From: Natrinema versiforme JCM 10478
GTDB taxonomy: Archaea; Halobacteriota; Halobacteria; Halobacteriales; Natrialbaceae
Assembly: GCF_000337195.1 (NCBI RefSeq)
Contig: NZ_AOID01000014.1
Span: 28,522 to 90,206 of the forward strand
Direction: 5' to 3'
DNA: 61,685 nucleotides
Made by a program: the position numbers and the translations under genes. Shown here in pieces: positions 39,726 through 49,646 of the stretch (its first letter is position 1; the number at the start of each line of letters is the position of its first letter). The notes under the pieces were generated by a model. It saw only the letters and a list, made by a program, of their open reading frames with translations, did no database searches and was not told the DNA's origin.

Positions 39726-41644
39726 GCGACGGTCGCCTCCGCGGAATCGTCGCGCGACTTCGGCTGTTCGGCCGCCACCTTCGCGGCGTCGCCACACGCA
39801 CGGCCCGAATTGCCCGCTGGGAAGTCTCCCGGAGCGTCGGCACCGTCGATCGGAAGACGGCGCTGGTCCTCGTTGTGATGGCGCTCGCGATCAGCACCAC
39901 CGGGTTCACGGCCGCCGGCGACGGCCTCGGGCTCGAGCGGGAGATCTACGTCGTCGGCGTCGACGAGGACAGCCGCTATCACGACGTTGCAGTCGACAGC
40001 GAGCAGTTCCGGCCGGTGTCGCTTTCGGAGATCGAAGCCGAGAGCGGCGGCGATGCGAACGCCGACAGCGTGACGATTCGCGGCGACGCGTCCGTGGATG
40101 TCGTGGTGACTCGAGACGGCCGGATCGGCCACACCGGCGACAACGGCGAAGCCGCCTACGATACCTTTCGCGGCGCTGTCGAGGAGTACAACGCGAAGCT
40201 GATGGACGCGGAGGACGATCAGTCGGCCGCGTATCCGGTGCTTGTCTCGCTGGAGTACCAGCAACGCGATCTCGCCGGCTCGAGCGAGTCCGGAGCGAAC
40301 GATGGGGGCGAGACCGACGGCAGTGAAACCGGGACCGAGGACGGAACCGGCGGCGGCGGTGACGGAGCCGGCGGAGGTGCGGACAGAAGCGGCGGAGACG
40401 AACCCGCGACCGGCGGGGGGACGGACGGGACCGGCGGCGGCGACGGCCCCCTGCAGGTTCCGAACGTCGGCGACGGATCGACGGCGTCGACCGCGCCGGG
40501 CACGCCCGGGTCGATTGCGCCGCCGTTTCCCTTCCAGTCGCTCGTGCTCGCGTTCCTGTTCGTCGTCCCGATGAACTTCGTGATTCAGGCCTACGGGAGC
40601 ACGATCATGGACGAGCGGGTCAAGCGGCGGGGCGAACTGCTGTTGGTCTCGCCGGTCTCTCGCTATGAGATCGTCGCGGGGAAGACGCTGCCCTACCTGC
40701 TCGGACTGATCGGTATCGTCGTCGCCATCACGATCGCGATCCGGGGCGGGCCGATCGCCGTCGCCGCGGCGCTGCCGATCGCGCTGCTGTTCTTGGCGGC
40801 GACGTTCGCCGGCGCGATGCTCGCCCGCTCGTTCAAGGAACTGACCTTCGTCACGGTCACGATCAGCGTCGTGCTGACGACGTACACGTTTATCCCGGCG
40901 ATCTTCACCGACGTGCACTCGATCGCGCTGATCTCGCCGCTGACGCTGGTCGTGACCGACCTCCAAGACGGGTCGATCCGACTGGGTGAGTACCTCTTCT
41001 CGACCGGGCCGTTCTACCTGTGTGCGGCCGTGCTCTTCCTGCTGGGGATCGGCGTCTACCGCGAGGAGGACATGTTCGCCCAGAAGCCGATCCCGACGAA
41101 GGTCGTCGACGCGATCGCGAGTCGCATCCGCGGCCGGCGGAGCGTCTTCGTCCTTTCGATCCTCTTCATCCCGTTCGTCTTCGCGGGCCAACTCCTCGCC
41201 GTCGCCCTGCTGTTTGCCCTGCCGGAGTCGTTCGCGGTGCCGGTCATCATCGTCGTCGCCGCCGCCCTCGAGGAAGTCGCGAAGAGCGTCCACGTCTACG
41301 CCGGCTTCGCTCGCTCGCGGTTCGATGCCACGCTTCGGACCGCCGCCGTCCTCGGCGCGCTCTCTGGAACCGGCTTCTTCGTCGGCGAGAAGGTCACTCA
41401 CGTCGTCCAGTTCGTCGGCTTGCCCGATCTGTCGGTCGGCGCGGCCGCCTTCGGGCCGGCCGTCTCGAGCGACCCGCTGATACTCGTCGCGGTCTTTCTC
41501 GCGCCGCTTGCCTTGCACGTCGCGACCGCCGTCTGTTCGGCAGTCGGCGCGAGCCGCGGCCGAACGGGCTACGCGGCCGGCTTCCTCGCCGCGACGCTCG
41601 TTCATGCGGCCTACAATCTGGGGGTGATCCTCCTTGTCGCGTGA
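39722..41644 (+). CDS. ABC-2 type permease fused to a PrsW-like membrane protease domain
   Basis: 640 residues, GTG start at 39722 overlapping the ATPase stop. Residues 1-450 are an NatB/ABC-2 permease: an early membrane segment (ALVLVVMALAISTTG), an extracellular domain (about 75-255) with a Gly/Thr-rich stretch, and six membrane helices with MDERVKRRGELLLVSPVSRYEIVAGKTLPYLLG, the family's cytoplasmic coupling segment. From about 490 on a second membrane domain carries PrsW motifs: EEVAK (Glu517, Glu518, Lys521), GFFVGEKVTHV, ALHVATAVCSAVG and LVHAAYN (His628). PrsW-type proteins are intramembrane metalloproteases of the Abi/CAAX group. The fusion suggests export and processing of a substrate peptide by one complex. 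Confidence 0.75.
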
Positions 41645-42806
41645 TCGCGACCGCGGTCATGGTCGAGGTCGCGAGCAGACGTCGGACTCGAGCCCTCGTC
41701 GACGAGGCCCGAACCCGCCGGCTCGAGCCGACGGCGGCACCGAGTCGGGATCGACGTGGGGGGCCCGCTGGGCGGTCGCTCGCCGGGAACTGCGCTCGCT
41801 GCGCTCGGAGAAGACCATCGTGCTGGCGCTGGCGATTCAGCTGTTCATCGCGGCCTTCTCCTCGTTTCTGGTCGTCGGGCTCGTATCGCTGTACGACCCG
41901 GGATCGGTCGACGGCTACCAGACGGACGTGGCTGTCACCGGCGACGACACCCTCCTCTCGGTCGCGAACCAGCGCGACGGCGTCAGCGCCCAGCGGTACG
42001 ACGACCGCGCGGCCGCCTACGAGGCGTTCGAGACCGGTGCGGTGTCGGCCGTCCTCGACGCGAACCGGAACGACGACGGCCGGCTCAGTGTCAGAGTTAC
42101 GGCACCCGAGGAGGGGTTACAGACCACCCTGCTCGTCGTCCAGCTCCGAGACACCTTAGAGCACGTCGAACGCGTCGAACGCCAGCAAAACGCCGCCTCT
42201 GGGCGGCTCGAGCAATCGCCGGTGCCGGTCCCGTCCGAGGTTCAGGCCAGTCCCTACGCCGGCTTCACCTACACCATCCTGCTGCCGCTGCTGTGTTTCC
42301 TGCCGGTGTTCATCAGCGGCTCGATCGTCGTCGATTCGCTGATCGAGGAGCGCCAGCGGGGGACCCTCGAGTTACTCCGGGTCGCGCCGCTCTCGCTTGC
42401 GGACGTGATCGACGCGAAGTTGCTGGCGATCGCGGCGCTGGCTCCGCTGCAGGCGATCGCATGGCTCTTCCTGCTGACGGCAAACGGCACGTCGATCGCG
42501 GGTCCCGCGGCCTTGGTCGTGCTGGTGGCCGCACTCTCCCTGCTCGTCGTCAGCGTCGGGGTCGCGATCGCGCTGTGGGCACCGGATCGTCGACAGTCAC
42601 AGTTGCTCTACTCAGTGGCCACCGTCGGCGCGCTGGTCGTCGCGACGATCCTGCCCGAGCATCCCGCAAACACCGTCGCGAAGTTCGCGATCGGAAATCC
42701 GACGGGGACGACGTGGGCGTTGCTCGCCGGCTACTGCCTGCTCGCGATCGGCGCGTTCGTCGCGCTCAGGCGGTGGCTCGGCCGGCTCGAGCCGGATTCG
42801 TTGTAG
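41634..42806 (+). CDS. ABC-2 type transport permease
   Basis: 390 residues. The reading frame opens with a TTG at 41634, 8 codons before any better option; the true start may be a little later. It overlaps the upstream stop. Membrane segments: an early one (IVLALAIQLFIAAFSSFLVVGL), a periplasm-like extracellular region of about 150 residues, then six helices with FISGSIVVDSLIEERQRGTLELLRVAPLSLADVIDAKLLAI as the coupling segment. It pairs with the PrsW-fused permease to form the heterodimeric membrane part of the exporter. Confidence 0.85.
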   Translation: MSRDRDRGHGRGREQTSDSSPRRRGPNPPARADGGTESGSTWGARWAVARRELRSLRSEKTIVLALAIQLFIAAFSSFLVVGLVSLYDPGSVDGYQTDVAVTGDDTLLSVANQRDGVSAQRYDDRAAAYEAFETGAVSAVLDANRNDDGRLSVRVTAPEEGLQTTLLVVQLRDTLEHVERVERQQNAASGRLEQSPVPVPSEVQASPYAGFTYTILLPLLCFLPVFISGSIVVDSLIEERQRGTLELLRVAPLSLADVIDAKLLAIAALAPLQAIAWLFLLTANGTSIAGPAALVVLVAALSLLVVSVGVAIALWAPDRRQSQLLYSVATVGALVVATILPEHPANTVAKFAIGNPTGTTWALLAGYCLLAIGAFVALRRWLGRLEPDSL

Positions 42807-42930
42807 GTTCTCACCCAGCGGTTGGAACGGCCGTCTCGAGTCAGCTAGACCGATCGCGGGCCTGTCACGGGTGGCGGTTCGACACGATAGATCCTAAACG
42901 CTTAGTTCCTTTAGGGCCGCGTACCTGTTA

Positions 42931-44802
42931 ATGAGCAACCCCGATCGACCCGAACAGGGTCGAACGGACCGGGACCCTCCCGGTCACGAGCGAGCGGAAG
43001 CCGCGAAACCCGATCAGGAACAAGTCCGCGAGGCGGTCGAGCGATCCAGAAGCGGTGCGCCGGCGGTCGGTGCCGTCGTTCGCGATCGATTTTCCTCGGA
43101 CGAAATCTTCCAGCGGATCGTCGCCGCGGCCGACGAGGAGGTCACCTCCGGAGCCCGCGAACTGTTCTTCAGCGGTCTCGCGGCCGGGTTCGCGATCACG
43201 ATCACGTTCCTGCTGTATGCCACGCTGACGGCCTCGACCGACGGCCACCCGATCCTGAGCAAGCTGTTGTATCCGCTCGGGTTCATCTACATCATCATCG
43301 GCGGCTACCAGCTCTACACCGAGAACACGCTCCCGCCGGTCGCGCTGACCCTGGAGCGGCTCGCCAGCGTCCCCGCGTTGCTTCGCCACTGGACGATCGT
43401 CCTCGCGGGCAACTTCGCTGGCGGCGCGCTCGGCGCACTCGCGCTCTCCTACGGCGGCGTCTTCGACGACGACTCGGCGGCCGCGGCGATGGACCTCGCG
43501 CGACACGGCGTCGAGACGCCGTGGTGGACGCTGTTCTCGAAGGCGGCCTTCGCGGGCCTGATCGTCGCCGGCGTCGTCTGGATCGTCTACGCCTCCCGCG
43601 ACACCATCTCGCGGCTGGTCGTCGTCTACATGGCATTCCTCGCGATCCCGCTCGGGGACCTGTTCCACGTCGTCGTCTCCTTTACCGAGATGCTGTACAT
43701 GGTCTTCGCCGGCGAACTGGCCGTTGTCGTCGGCATGACCGAATTCGTTCTCCCGGTCCTGCTTGGCAACACCATCGGCGGGATCGTCCTCGTGACCGTC
43801 GTCAACTACTTCCAGACCAGCGAACACCGCCTCGAGTCTGCCCGTTTCGAAGGGGCCGACCGGCAGCTCTCGGTTCGGGAGTGGCTGCTCGGCAGCTACG
43901 CGGGTCGGTCGTACGTGCCGCTGATCGATACCGCCGAGAGCCACGGGAACGGCAACGACGACTACCGCGTGCTCGTGCCGATCTCGAACCCGCGGACCGA
44001 GTCGACGATCGTCGACCTCGCCTGTACGCTGGCAAGCGACCACGAGAACGCGACCGTCCACGCCGTCCACATCGTCCAGATGCCGGGTCGGGCGTCGATG
44101 CGCTACGGCGCGGGACAGACTGAACGGATCGTCTCCGAGTCCGAGGACCGCATGGAGACCGTCCGCCAGCGCGCGGCCTCCTACGACATCGAGTTCGAGA
44201 CGTCGACGGTCGTCTCCCACCGCTCGTTCGAGGACGTCTTCGACACCGCGGAGCGAGAGCGTGCCGACCTCGTGGTGCTCGGGTGGGGCGACGACCGGCC
44301 GTGGGGCGAGGGTCGTGCCGAAGGGCGGCTGAACGAACTGACCAGCAACCTCCCCTGTGACTTCCTCATCCTCAAGGACCGGGAGCTGGACACCGACCGG
44401 ATTCTGCTCCCGACCGCCGGCGGCCCGGACTCGGACTTGAGCGCCGAAGTCGCGCGCACGCTCCAGGACCAGTCGGACGCCGAGATCACGCTGCAACACG
44501 TCGTCGCCAGCCCCGACGACCGGGAGCGTGGCGAGGAGTTCCTCGCCGAGTGGGCCGCCGAACGCGGCCTCTCGGATGCAGAAATCATCGTCGACGACAG
44601 CGGTAACGTCGAGCGGGCGATCTGCGAGCAAGCCCACGATCACTCGCTGATCCTCATCGGCGCGACCGAAGAGGGGGTCATCTCGCGGCTGATGAGCGAC
44701 TCGCTGCACATGGACGTCATCAATCAGGTCGACAGCTCGGTCCTGCTCGCCGAACGCCCGAGCGACCGCAACGTGATCGAACGGCTGTTCGGCCACTGGT
44801 AA
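42931..44802 (+). CDS. Formate/nitrite (FNT) channel fused to two universal stress protein domains
   Basis: 623 residues. A polar N-terminus (1-45) precedes an FNT domain (about 60-310) with six membrane helices: LFFSGLAAGFAITITFLLY, HWTIVLAGNFAGGALGAL, AFAGLIVAGVVWIVYASRD and LPVLLGNTIGGIVLVTVVNYF, the last being the conserved GNxxGG segment. Two Usp-like domains follow (about 328-465 and 470-612): YRVLVPISNPRTESTIVDLA, LVVLGWGDD, then DRILLPTAGGPDSDLSAEVA and LILIGATEEGVISRL. FNT proteins conduct formate, nitrite or related anions. The Usp domains may sense nucleotides or stress and gate transport. This is a single gene between the ABC exporter and the reductase. Confidence 0.85.
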   Translation: MSNPDRPEQGRTDRDPPGHERAEAAKPDQEQVREAVERSRSGAPAVGAVVRDRFSSDEIFQRIVAAADEEVTSGARELFFSGLAAGFAITITFLLYATLTASTDGHPILSKLLYPLGFIYIIIGGYQLYTENTLPPVALTLERLASVPALLRHWTIVLAGNFAGGALGALALSYGGVFDDDSAAAAMDLARHGVETPWWTLFSKAAFAGLIVAGVVWIVYASRDTISRLVVVYMAFLAIPLGDLFHVVVSFTEMLYMVFAGELAVVVGMTEFVLPVLLGNTIGGIVLVTVVNYFQTSEHRLESARFEGADRQLSVREWLLGSYAGRSYVPLIDTAESHGNGNDDYRVLVPISNPRTESTIVDLACTLASDHENATVHAVHIVQMPGRASMRYGAGQTERIVSESEDRMETVRQRAASYDIEFETSTVVSHRSFEDVFDTAERERADLVVLGWGDDRPWGEGRAEGRLNELTSNLPCDFLILKDRELDTDRILLPTAGGPDSDLSAEVARTLQDQSDAEITLQHVVASPDDRERGEEFLAEWAAERGLSDAEIIVDDSGNVERAICEQAHDHSLILIGATEEGVISRLMSDSLHMDVINQVDSSVLLAERPSDRNVIERLFGHW

Positions 44803-44910
44803 CGGCGACCGTACGATTCCCGTCGAGCGCCGCTCCAAACGGGCTCGAGGCGGCGCGGTAGCGATTGCCGGCCCACGTACTGTTTTCCCGCCGTTTCGCG
44901 TAGGACCGGT

Positions 44911-45885
44911 ATGGAGTACACGACCCTGGGTTCGACCGGGATGGAAGTCAGCCGGCTCTGTCTGGGCTGTATGAGCTTCGGCTCGAGCGACTGGCGCGAG
45001 TGGGTCTTAGAGGACGAGGAGAGCGAGGCGATCATCGACCGCGCGATCGACCTCGGGATCAACTTCTTCGATACTGCGAACCTGTACTCGAAGGGCGAGT
45101 CCGAACGGATTCTGGGCGAGGCGCTCGAGGGGCACCGCGAGGAGTCGGTCGTCGCGACGAAGGGCTACTTCCGGATGCGCGAGGACGACCCGAACTCGGG
45201 CGGGCTCTCCCGCAAAGCGATCGAACAGGAACTCGCGGCGAGCCGCGAGCGACTGGGGATGGACACCATCGACCTCTACCAGATCCACCGCTGGGATGAC
45301 GACACGCCCATCGAGACGACGCTGCGGGCGCTCGACGATGCCGTCCGACGGGGGCACGTCCGATACATCGGCGGCTCCTCGATGTGGGCCCACCAGTTCG
45401 CCGAGTCGCTGCACGCGAGCGACAGGCTCGGCCTCGAGCGGTTCGTCACGATGCAGAACCACTACAACCTCGTCTATCGCGAGGAAGAGCGAGAGATGTT
45501 ACCACTCTGTGACCGGGAAGACGTCGGCGTCCTCCCGTGGTCGCCGCTGGCTCGAGGCTATCTCACGCGCCCGCACGAGGACATCGACGCGACGACCCGC
45601 GGCGAGACTGAAGAGCACATGTACGACCACCCCTACCGCGAGGGCGGCGGCCGCGAGATTAACGAGCGCGTCGCCGAGATCGCCGCCGAGAAGGGCGCGA
45701 CGATGGCCCAGATCTCGCTCGCGTGGTTGCTCCACAAGGACTGGGTCGACGCACCCATCGTCGGCACGACCAGCGTCGAACACCTCGAGCAGGCCGTCGA
45801 AGCCCTCGAGATCGAGTTATCCGAATCGGATATGGCGTACCTCGAGGAACCGTACGAGCCGGTGCCGGTGTCGGGCCACCAGTGA
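44911..45885 (+). CDS. Aldo/keto reductase
   Basis: 324 residues in the AKR TIM barrel. LGSTGMEVSRLCLGCMSFG starts the barrel. The catalytic tetrad is visible as FFDTANLYSKG (Asp and Tyr), VATKGYF (Lys) and YQIHRWDDDTP (His). The C-terminal IVGTTSVEHLEQAVEALEIELSE provides the NADPH-binding stretch. Members reduce aldehydes and ketones; the exact substrate is unknown. The length is normal for the family. It sits in a loosely spaced single-gene position. Confidence 0.92.
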   Translation: MEYTTLGSTGMEVSRLCLGCMSFGSSDWREWVLEDEESEAIIDRAIDLGINFFDTANLYSKGESERILGEALEGHREESVVATKGYFRMREDDPNSGGLSRKAIEQELAASRERLGMDTIDLYQIHRWDDDTPIETTLRALDDAVRRGHVRYIGGSSMWAHQFAESLHASDRLGLERFVTMQNHYNLVYREEEREMLPLCDREDVGVLPWSPLARGYLTRPHEDIDATTRGETEEHMYDHPYREGGGREINERVAEIAAEKGATMAQISLAWLLHKDWVDAPIVGTTSVEHLEQAVEALEIELSESDMAYLEEPYEPVPVSGHQ

Positions 45886-46048
45886 GCGAGGCCCGAGCGA
45901 CAGACGCGAGGCTGAGCCCTCACCTCGAGCGAGGAGGGTCGACGCCAGGGTTGCGAACGTCGCGGGGTTCGGTCGAAAAAGAATGGTCGATCGCCGAGCG
46001 ACCGCGGGAGCTCGACGCACCGAGCGATCGGCCGTCGGTCGCGATCAG

Positions 46049-46615
46049 TTAATTCCCGCCGTTAGTGGCGTCGGATCGCCACCAGTCGTCGTTCTCGAGG
46101 ATCGACTGCGCGACCTCGTCGCTGATCGGATTCGCGTTGACCGTGGCGAGCTGCGGGTTGTCGCTGAACGGCGTCCACTCCCGGTTCATCTCGAAGACCT
46201 GCGGTCTGTCGTCTCCCTCTTCAGGTTCAGGAATGTACCCGAGGTCCGCGTTGTACTGGCCGAGGTTGGTGTCCTCTGAGATGAACAGCGGCACGATCTC
46301 GCCGGTGTTGAGCCACCGGATGTAGTAGGTGTTGTAATCCGTGAACCAACTATCCTGTACGTCGCCGTAGTTGGGACTCCACTCGACGACACCGGAGACG
46401 ATGGCGAACCGCGCCTCGGGGTGGAAGTTGTTGGCGAAGATGAGCGCGCCCCACGCCTCGTCGGGACTGTCGATGATACCGCCGTCCTGTGCGGTCGCCG
46501 TGCCCGCACCGCCCCCGACGAGCGCCATCCCGGCCGTCGCCGCAGCGCTCTGTTTCATGAACTTTCGTCGCGTCGACTCCTCGTTGTCCGTCGTCGGAAG
46601 TGACTCGCGATCCAT
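46049..46615 (-). CDS. Tat-exported protein of unknown function
   Basis: 188 residues from the ATG at 46615. The Tat signal is STRRKFMKQSAAATAGMALVGGGAGTATAQ, with predicted cleavage after Ala-Gln near residue 43. There is no lipobox. The mature part (about 145 residues) is aromatic-rich: WGALIFANNFHPEARFAIVSGVVEWSPNY, DSWFTDYNTYYIRW, VFEMNREWTPFSDNPQLATV. It is probably a secreted or surface globular protein. I do not recognise the family; the Tyr/Trp-rich repeats recall carbohydrate- or copper-binding proteins only vaguely. It is convergent with the aldo/keto reductase. Confidence 0.8.
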   Translation of the reverse strand: MDRESLPTTDNEESTRRKFMKQSAAATAGMALVGGGAGTATAQDGGIIDSPDEAWGALIFANNFHPEARFAIVSGVVEWSPNYGDVQDSWFTDYNTYYIRWLNTGEIVPLFISEDTNLGQYNADLGYIPEPEEGDDRPQVFEMNREWTPFSDNPQLATVNANPISDEVAQSILENDDWWRSDATNGGN

Positions 46616-46878
46616 AGTGACCCTCCACTGCCAGTTGAGACGCTGGTCGCCCAATAAGGACAGAGATAGTTTCGGCGAACAGTCGACTGTAGCCAATTTT
46701 CGACTCGAACAGGTTCGGATTGGGGAGGCGAAGTATCGGACTGAGGCGAGTAATCCGCTGTTAGGACCGTCACGCATATCCGATCACAGCCGCGGCGGTG
46801 TCGGTCAGAAACAGCCCGAAACGAAACGGTCGCGGTCTCTCAACAGGAAGTCACGTTGAGACGCCCGCTCGAGCCCGG

Positions 46879-47290
46879 TCACGGAAGCGCTTCGGTGGCC
46901 TCGAGGAGGTCGGCTTCGGTCTCCCACCGATAGAGCCGGTCGTCTCCCTCGAGCAGATCGAAGACGCCGTCCTCCATCCAGCCGTAGGGGTGGTCCGCCT
47001 CGGCGTCGGGGTAGGTCCGCTTGAGCACGTGGGTCTTTGCGAAGTACTCCTCGGTGCCCGCGAGCAGCCCCTGCTCGACCAGGAAGCCGCTCGGGTCCCG
47101 CTCGGCGACGCCGACGACGTGGCTCACGAGGTCCGCGAGCAGGCGGAACTTCTGGATTCCGTTCACCCACTCGCCGTGCACGTCGACCATTCGGAAGGCG
47201 TAGGGTCCGGACGGCGGTTCAGCCGGTCGGCGACGAGGTTCAGCCGGCGGATCGGCTCGCTGTCGTAGTTCCCGAGGACGAACGCCAGCA
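46879..47290 (-). pseudogene. Remnant of a conserved haloarchaeal gene, frameshifted
   Basis: The 103 codons from ATG 47190 to 46879 read as a protein-like sequence (VDVHGEWVNGIQKFRLLADLVSHVVGVAERD, GFLVEQGLLAGTEEYFAKTHVLKRTYPD). A homologous-looking beginning, ALLAFVLGNYDSEPIRRLNLVADRLN, lies just upstream in another frame of the same strand. The two join if one base is added to the GGG at 47203-47205, giving NRRPD-PYAFRMVDV. The gene is therefore frameshifted. Its 5' end stops near 47290, where a different gene's tail begins on the other strand. Confidence 0.6.
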
Positions 47291-47459
47291 GGGCTATCCG
47301 TGGAAGTTCTACCGCCTGACCGACGAGGGCCGCGAGTTCCTCGCGAACCACAATTTGCTCGCGGCCGAGGAAACGCTGCGACGGATCTACGAGACGATTT
47401 CCGATAAACCCGATAAAATGATCCGATACGAGAACCCCCCTCGTCCCGATCTCGAGTGA
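47291..47459 (+). pseudogene. C-terminal remnant of a winged-helix regulator
   Basis: The segment QGYPWKFYRLTDEGREFLANHNLLAAEETLRRIYETISDKPDKMIRYENPPRPDLE is the C-terminal part of a haloarchaeal winged-helix protein (YPWxFYxLTDxGRxFLxxHNLLxAEExL pattern), usually part of a 100-130 residue regulator. The upstream part of this frame (47037-47290) is a shadow of the opposite remnant and is not HTH-like. The gene's 5' half is lost at a junction near 47290. Confidence 0.6.
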
Positions 47460-47526
47460 GTCCCCGGCGCGTCACTCTCACAGCGATGATCGGTGATCGG
47501 CCGTCTCGTCTCGAGGCGGTTCCGGT

Positions 47527-48429
47527 TCAGTCCGGGCTCGAGTCGCCATCGTTCGCGCCGACGGTGAGTACCGGCACGTCCGCGTGCCTGACGGTTCGTT
47601 CGGTCGTACTCCCGAGGAGATAGCGCTCGAGTCCGGTCCGACCGTGGGTCCCCATCGCGATCAATTCGATGTCGTTCTCGTCGGCGTACTCGAGGAGGCC
47701 GGTGGACGGGATTCCCTCTCGAACGGCGGTAACGGCGTCGACATCGGCGTCTCGCGCTCGCGTCGCGACCGCGTCGGTCATCGCTTCGCCCTCGGATTCG
47801 AACGCGTCGAGGACGTCTCGCGGCGCGGCGACGTGCGGGCTGGCCGCGACGTTGTTGACGTTGACGATGTTGACCGCATGCACGCGTGCGTTCGCTTGCT
47901 TTGCGATCACGAGCCCGTGCTCGACCGCGACGGCTGCGGCGTCGCTACCGTCGGTCGGCAGGAGGATCTCGTCGTAGTTCTCGATCGGCTCGTCGCGGTC
48001 GGTCGCCCGCGTGGTCAACACCGGAACGGGCGACTCGCGGACGACGCGTTCGGTGACGCTGCCCGCGACGTAGCGGTTCACGCCCGTTCGGCCGTGGGTC
48101 CCCATCGCGATCAACTCGATACCGTGCTCGTCGGCGTACTCGAGGATCTCCTCGGGCGGGTATCCTCTGCGGATCTCTGCGCGGATGTCGTCCGCCTCGG
48201 TCGCCATCGCTTCGATTCGCTCGATCGCCGCCGCGCCGTCTTCCTCGAGGCGGGCGACGAACTCTTCGTCGACGCCGCCGGCGTTGAAGAGCCCGCCCGC
48301 GGCGGCCACGTCGACGACGTTGAGGAGATGGACTGGTGCGTCGAACCAGCGGGAAATCGCCAGCGCGTGTTCGGCGGCCCGAACCGCGTGCTCGCTGCCG
48401 TCCGTCGGGACGAGGATAGCGTTGTACAT
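47527..48429 (-). CDS. Universal stress protein with two Usp domains
   Basis: 300 residues from the ATG at 48429 (MYNAILVPTDGSEHAVRAA). Two complete Usp domains are fused in tandem: residues 1-148 and 152-300. Each has the ATP-binding motif: GTHGRTGVNRYVAGSVTERV and GTHGRTGLERYLLGSTTERT. Both begin with VPTDGS / LPTDGSDAAAVA. Usp proteins bind ATP and accumulate under stress; tandem versions are common in haloarchaea. It is an independent gene with the next gene upstream on the same strand. Confidence 0.92.
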   Translation of the reverse strand: MYNAILVPTDGSEHAVRAAEHALAISRWFDAPVHLLNVVDVAAAGGLFNAGGVDEEFVARLEEDGAAAIERIEAMATEADDIRAEIRRGYPPEEILEYADEHGIELIAMGTHGRTGVNRYVAGSVTERVVRESPVPVLTTRATDRDEPIENYDEILLPTDGSDAAAVAVEHGLVIAKQANARVHAVNIVNVNNVAASPHVAAPRDVLDAFESEGEAMTDAVATRARDADVDAVTAVREGIPSTGLLEYADENDIELIAMGTHGRTGLERYLLGSTTERTVRHADVPVLTVGANDGDSSPD

Positions 48430-48551
48430 CGTCGACACCGTGTTTCCGTTCGGTTGCCCGGTCCTTAATCCACCCCGCAATTCCTGTGGATCGGGAACAC
48501 GTCGCTCGGCGAGCAGTGGAGCAGATCCAATCGGTCGGCACACCGCCGTGG

Positions 48552-48797
48552 CTACCAGAACTCGAGTGCGAGGGTGACGAGGAGCCCGCCGTGCCAGACG
48601 ACGACCGCGGCCGCGTACCGCGGGTCGGTCGCCGGGACCGGCGGGTGGCGGACGACCGCCTCCCACAGGAACACCGTCGCCAGCAGCGCGCCGCCGAGGA
48701 GCCCATATCGGGGGGTGATCGCGGTGTAGAGCCCCGCGACAGCGCCGAGCAGCAGCGACGCGAGCATGCCGGCGAGCAGTCGGTCGTAGTAGTCCAT
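48552..48797 (-). CDS. Small membrane protein
   Basis: 81 residues with two or three hydrophobic segments: LLAGMLASLLLGAVAGLYTAI, YGLLGGALLATVFLWEAVV and AAAVVVWHGGLLVTLALEFW. No charged residues within them and no known motif. It is of a type frequently annotated as a conserved haloarchaeal membrane protein. The gap to the Usp gene downstream is about 120 nt; co-transcription is possible. Confidence 0.6.
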   Translation of the reverse strand: MDYYDRLLAGMLASLLLGAVAGLYTAITPRYGLLGGALLATVFLWEAVVRHPPVPATDPRYAAAVVVWHGGLLVTLALEFW

Positions 48798-48939
48798 CCC
48801 TATCCGATAGTACGTAATCTCGCAGGAAAAATCGTCAGCCGATTCCGACGCGGCCGGAGTCGGGGCCCGGGTCTAAGTTCCGTCAGCTCGAACGTGAGAC
48901 GCGAGCAGCGGGGTTCGTCGAAACCGATCGGCGGGTCGT

Positions 48940-49479
48940 CTAGGACAGTCGTGCGGCGATGTCGGCTTCGGTGATGATACCGACGGTCTCGCCGGCTTCG
49001 GTGATCATCACGGCCTTGTAGTGCTCGAGGAGGTTACTGATCTCGTCCAGCGTGGCGTCTTTCGAGACGGTCGGGAAGCTCTCGCTCATGTGTTCCTCGA
49101 TGGGTTCGTCGCGGTCCTGGGAGTCGAGGTGGACGAGGTCGGTCTGGCTGATCGAGCCGACGGGAATGCCGTCCTGAATGACGGCGAGCTGAGAGTAGGC
49201 TTCCTCCTCCATCTTCTTGGCGGCGTCGCTGACGGGATCGTCGGGACCGACGCTGACGACGGCTTCATTCATTAGGTCCTCGGCACGGATCACGTCGCTC
49301 TCGGCCTTTTCCAAGGCGTTGACGATCCGGCGAAGCGTCGAGAGACGCGGGTCCACGTCGCCGCCCTCGATCCGGGCGATCAGCGGCTGGGAGACGTCGG
49401 CGGTGTCCGCGAGTTCGCTCTGCGTGAGCCCGAGTTCGGTGCGGCGCTGTCGGAGATCCGCGGGCGTCGGGAGTTCCAT
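48940..49479 (-). CDS. XRE-type HTH regulator with a CBS domain pair
   Basis: 179 residues. The first 60 residues are a Cro/XRE helix-turn-helix (LRQRRTELGLTQSELADTADVSQPLIARIEGGDVDPRLSTLRRIV). Two CBS motifs follow (LMNEAVVSVGPDDPVSDAAKKMEEEAYSQLAVIQDG, then HMSESFPTVSKDATLDEISNLLEHYKAVMITE), which bind adenosyl nucleotides. A TATA-like TCTATAAC about 24 nt before the ATG supports leaderless transcription. This is a conserved haloarchaeal regulator family; its target is unknown. Confidence 0.88.
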   Translation of the reverse strand: MELPTPADLRQRRTELGLTQSELADTADVSQPLIARIEGGDVDPRLSTLRRIVNALEKAESDVIRAEDLMNEAVVSVGPDDPVSDAAKKMEEEAYSQLAVIQDGIPVGSISQTDLVHLDSQDRDEPIEEHMSESFPTVSKDATLDEISNLLEHYKAVMITEAGETVGIITEADIAARLS

Positions 49480-49646
49480 ACGAATGGATAACCACGGGTT
49501 ATAGAAAGTACTTTGGGTTGATTTCGACTTCCGTCACGGATCGATGAATTGGGCGATCGAGTCGTACTCGAGTGCCGTCGCTGGGTCCCCGTGGCGTTCC
49601 GGTACTGAAACGGAACAAGCGTCGGTTCGGTGACGACAGCGCGGCC

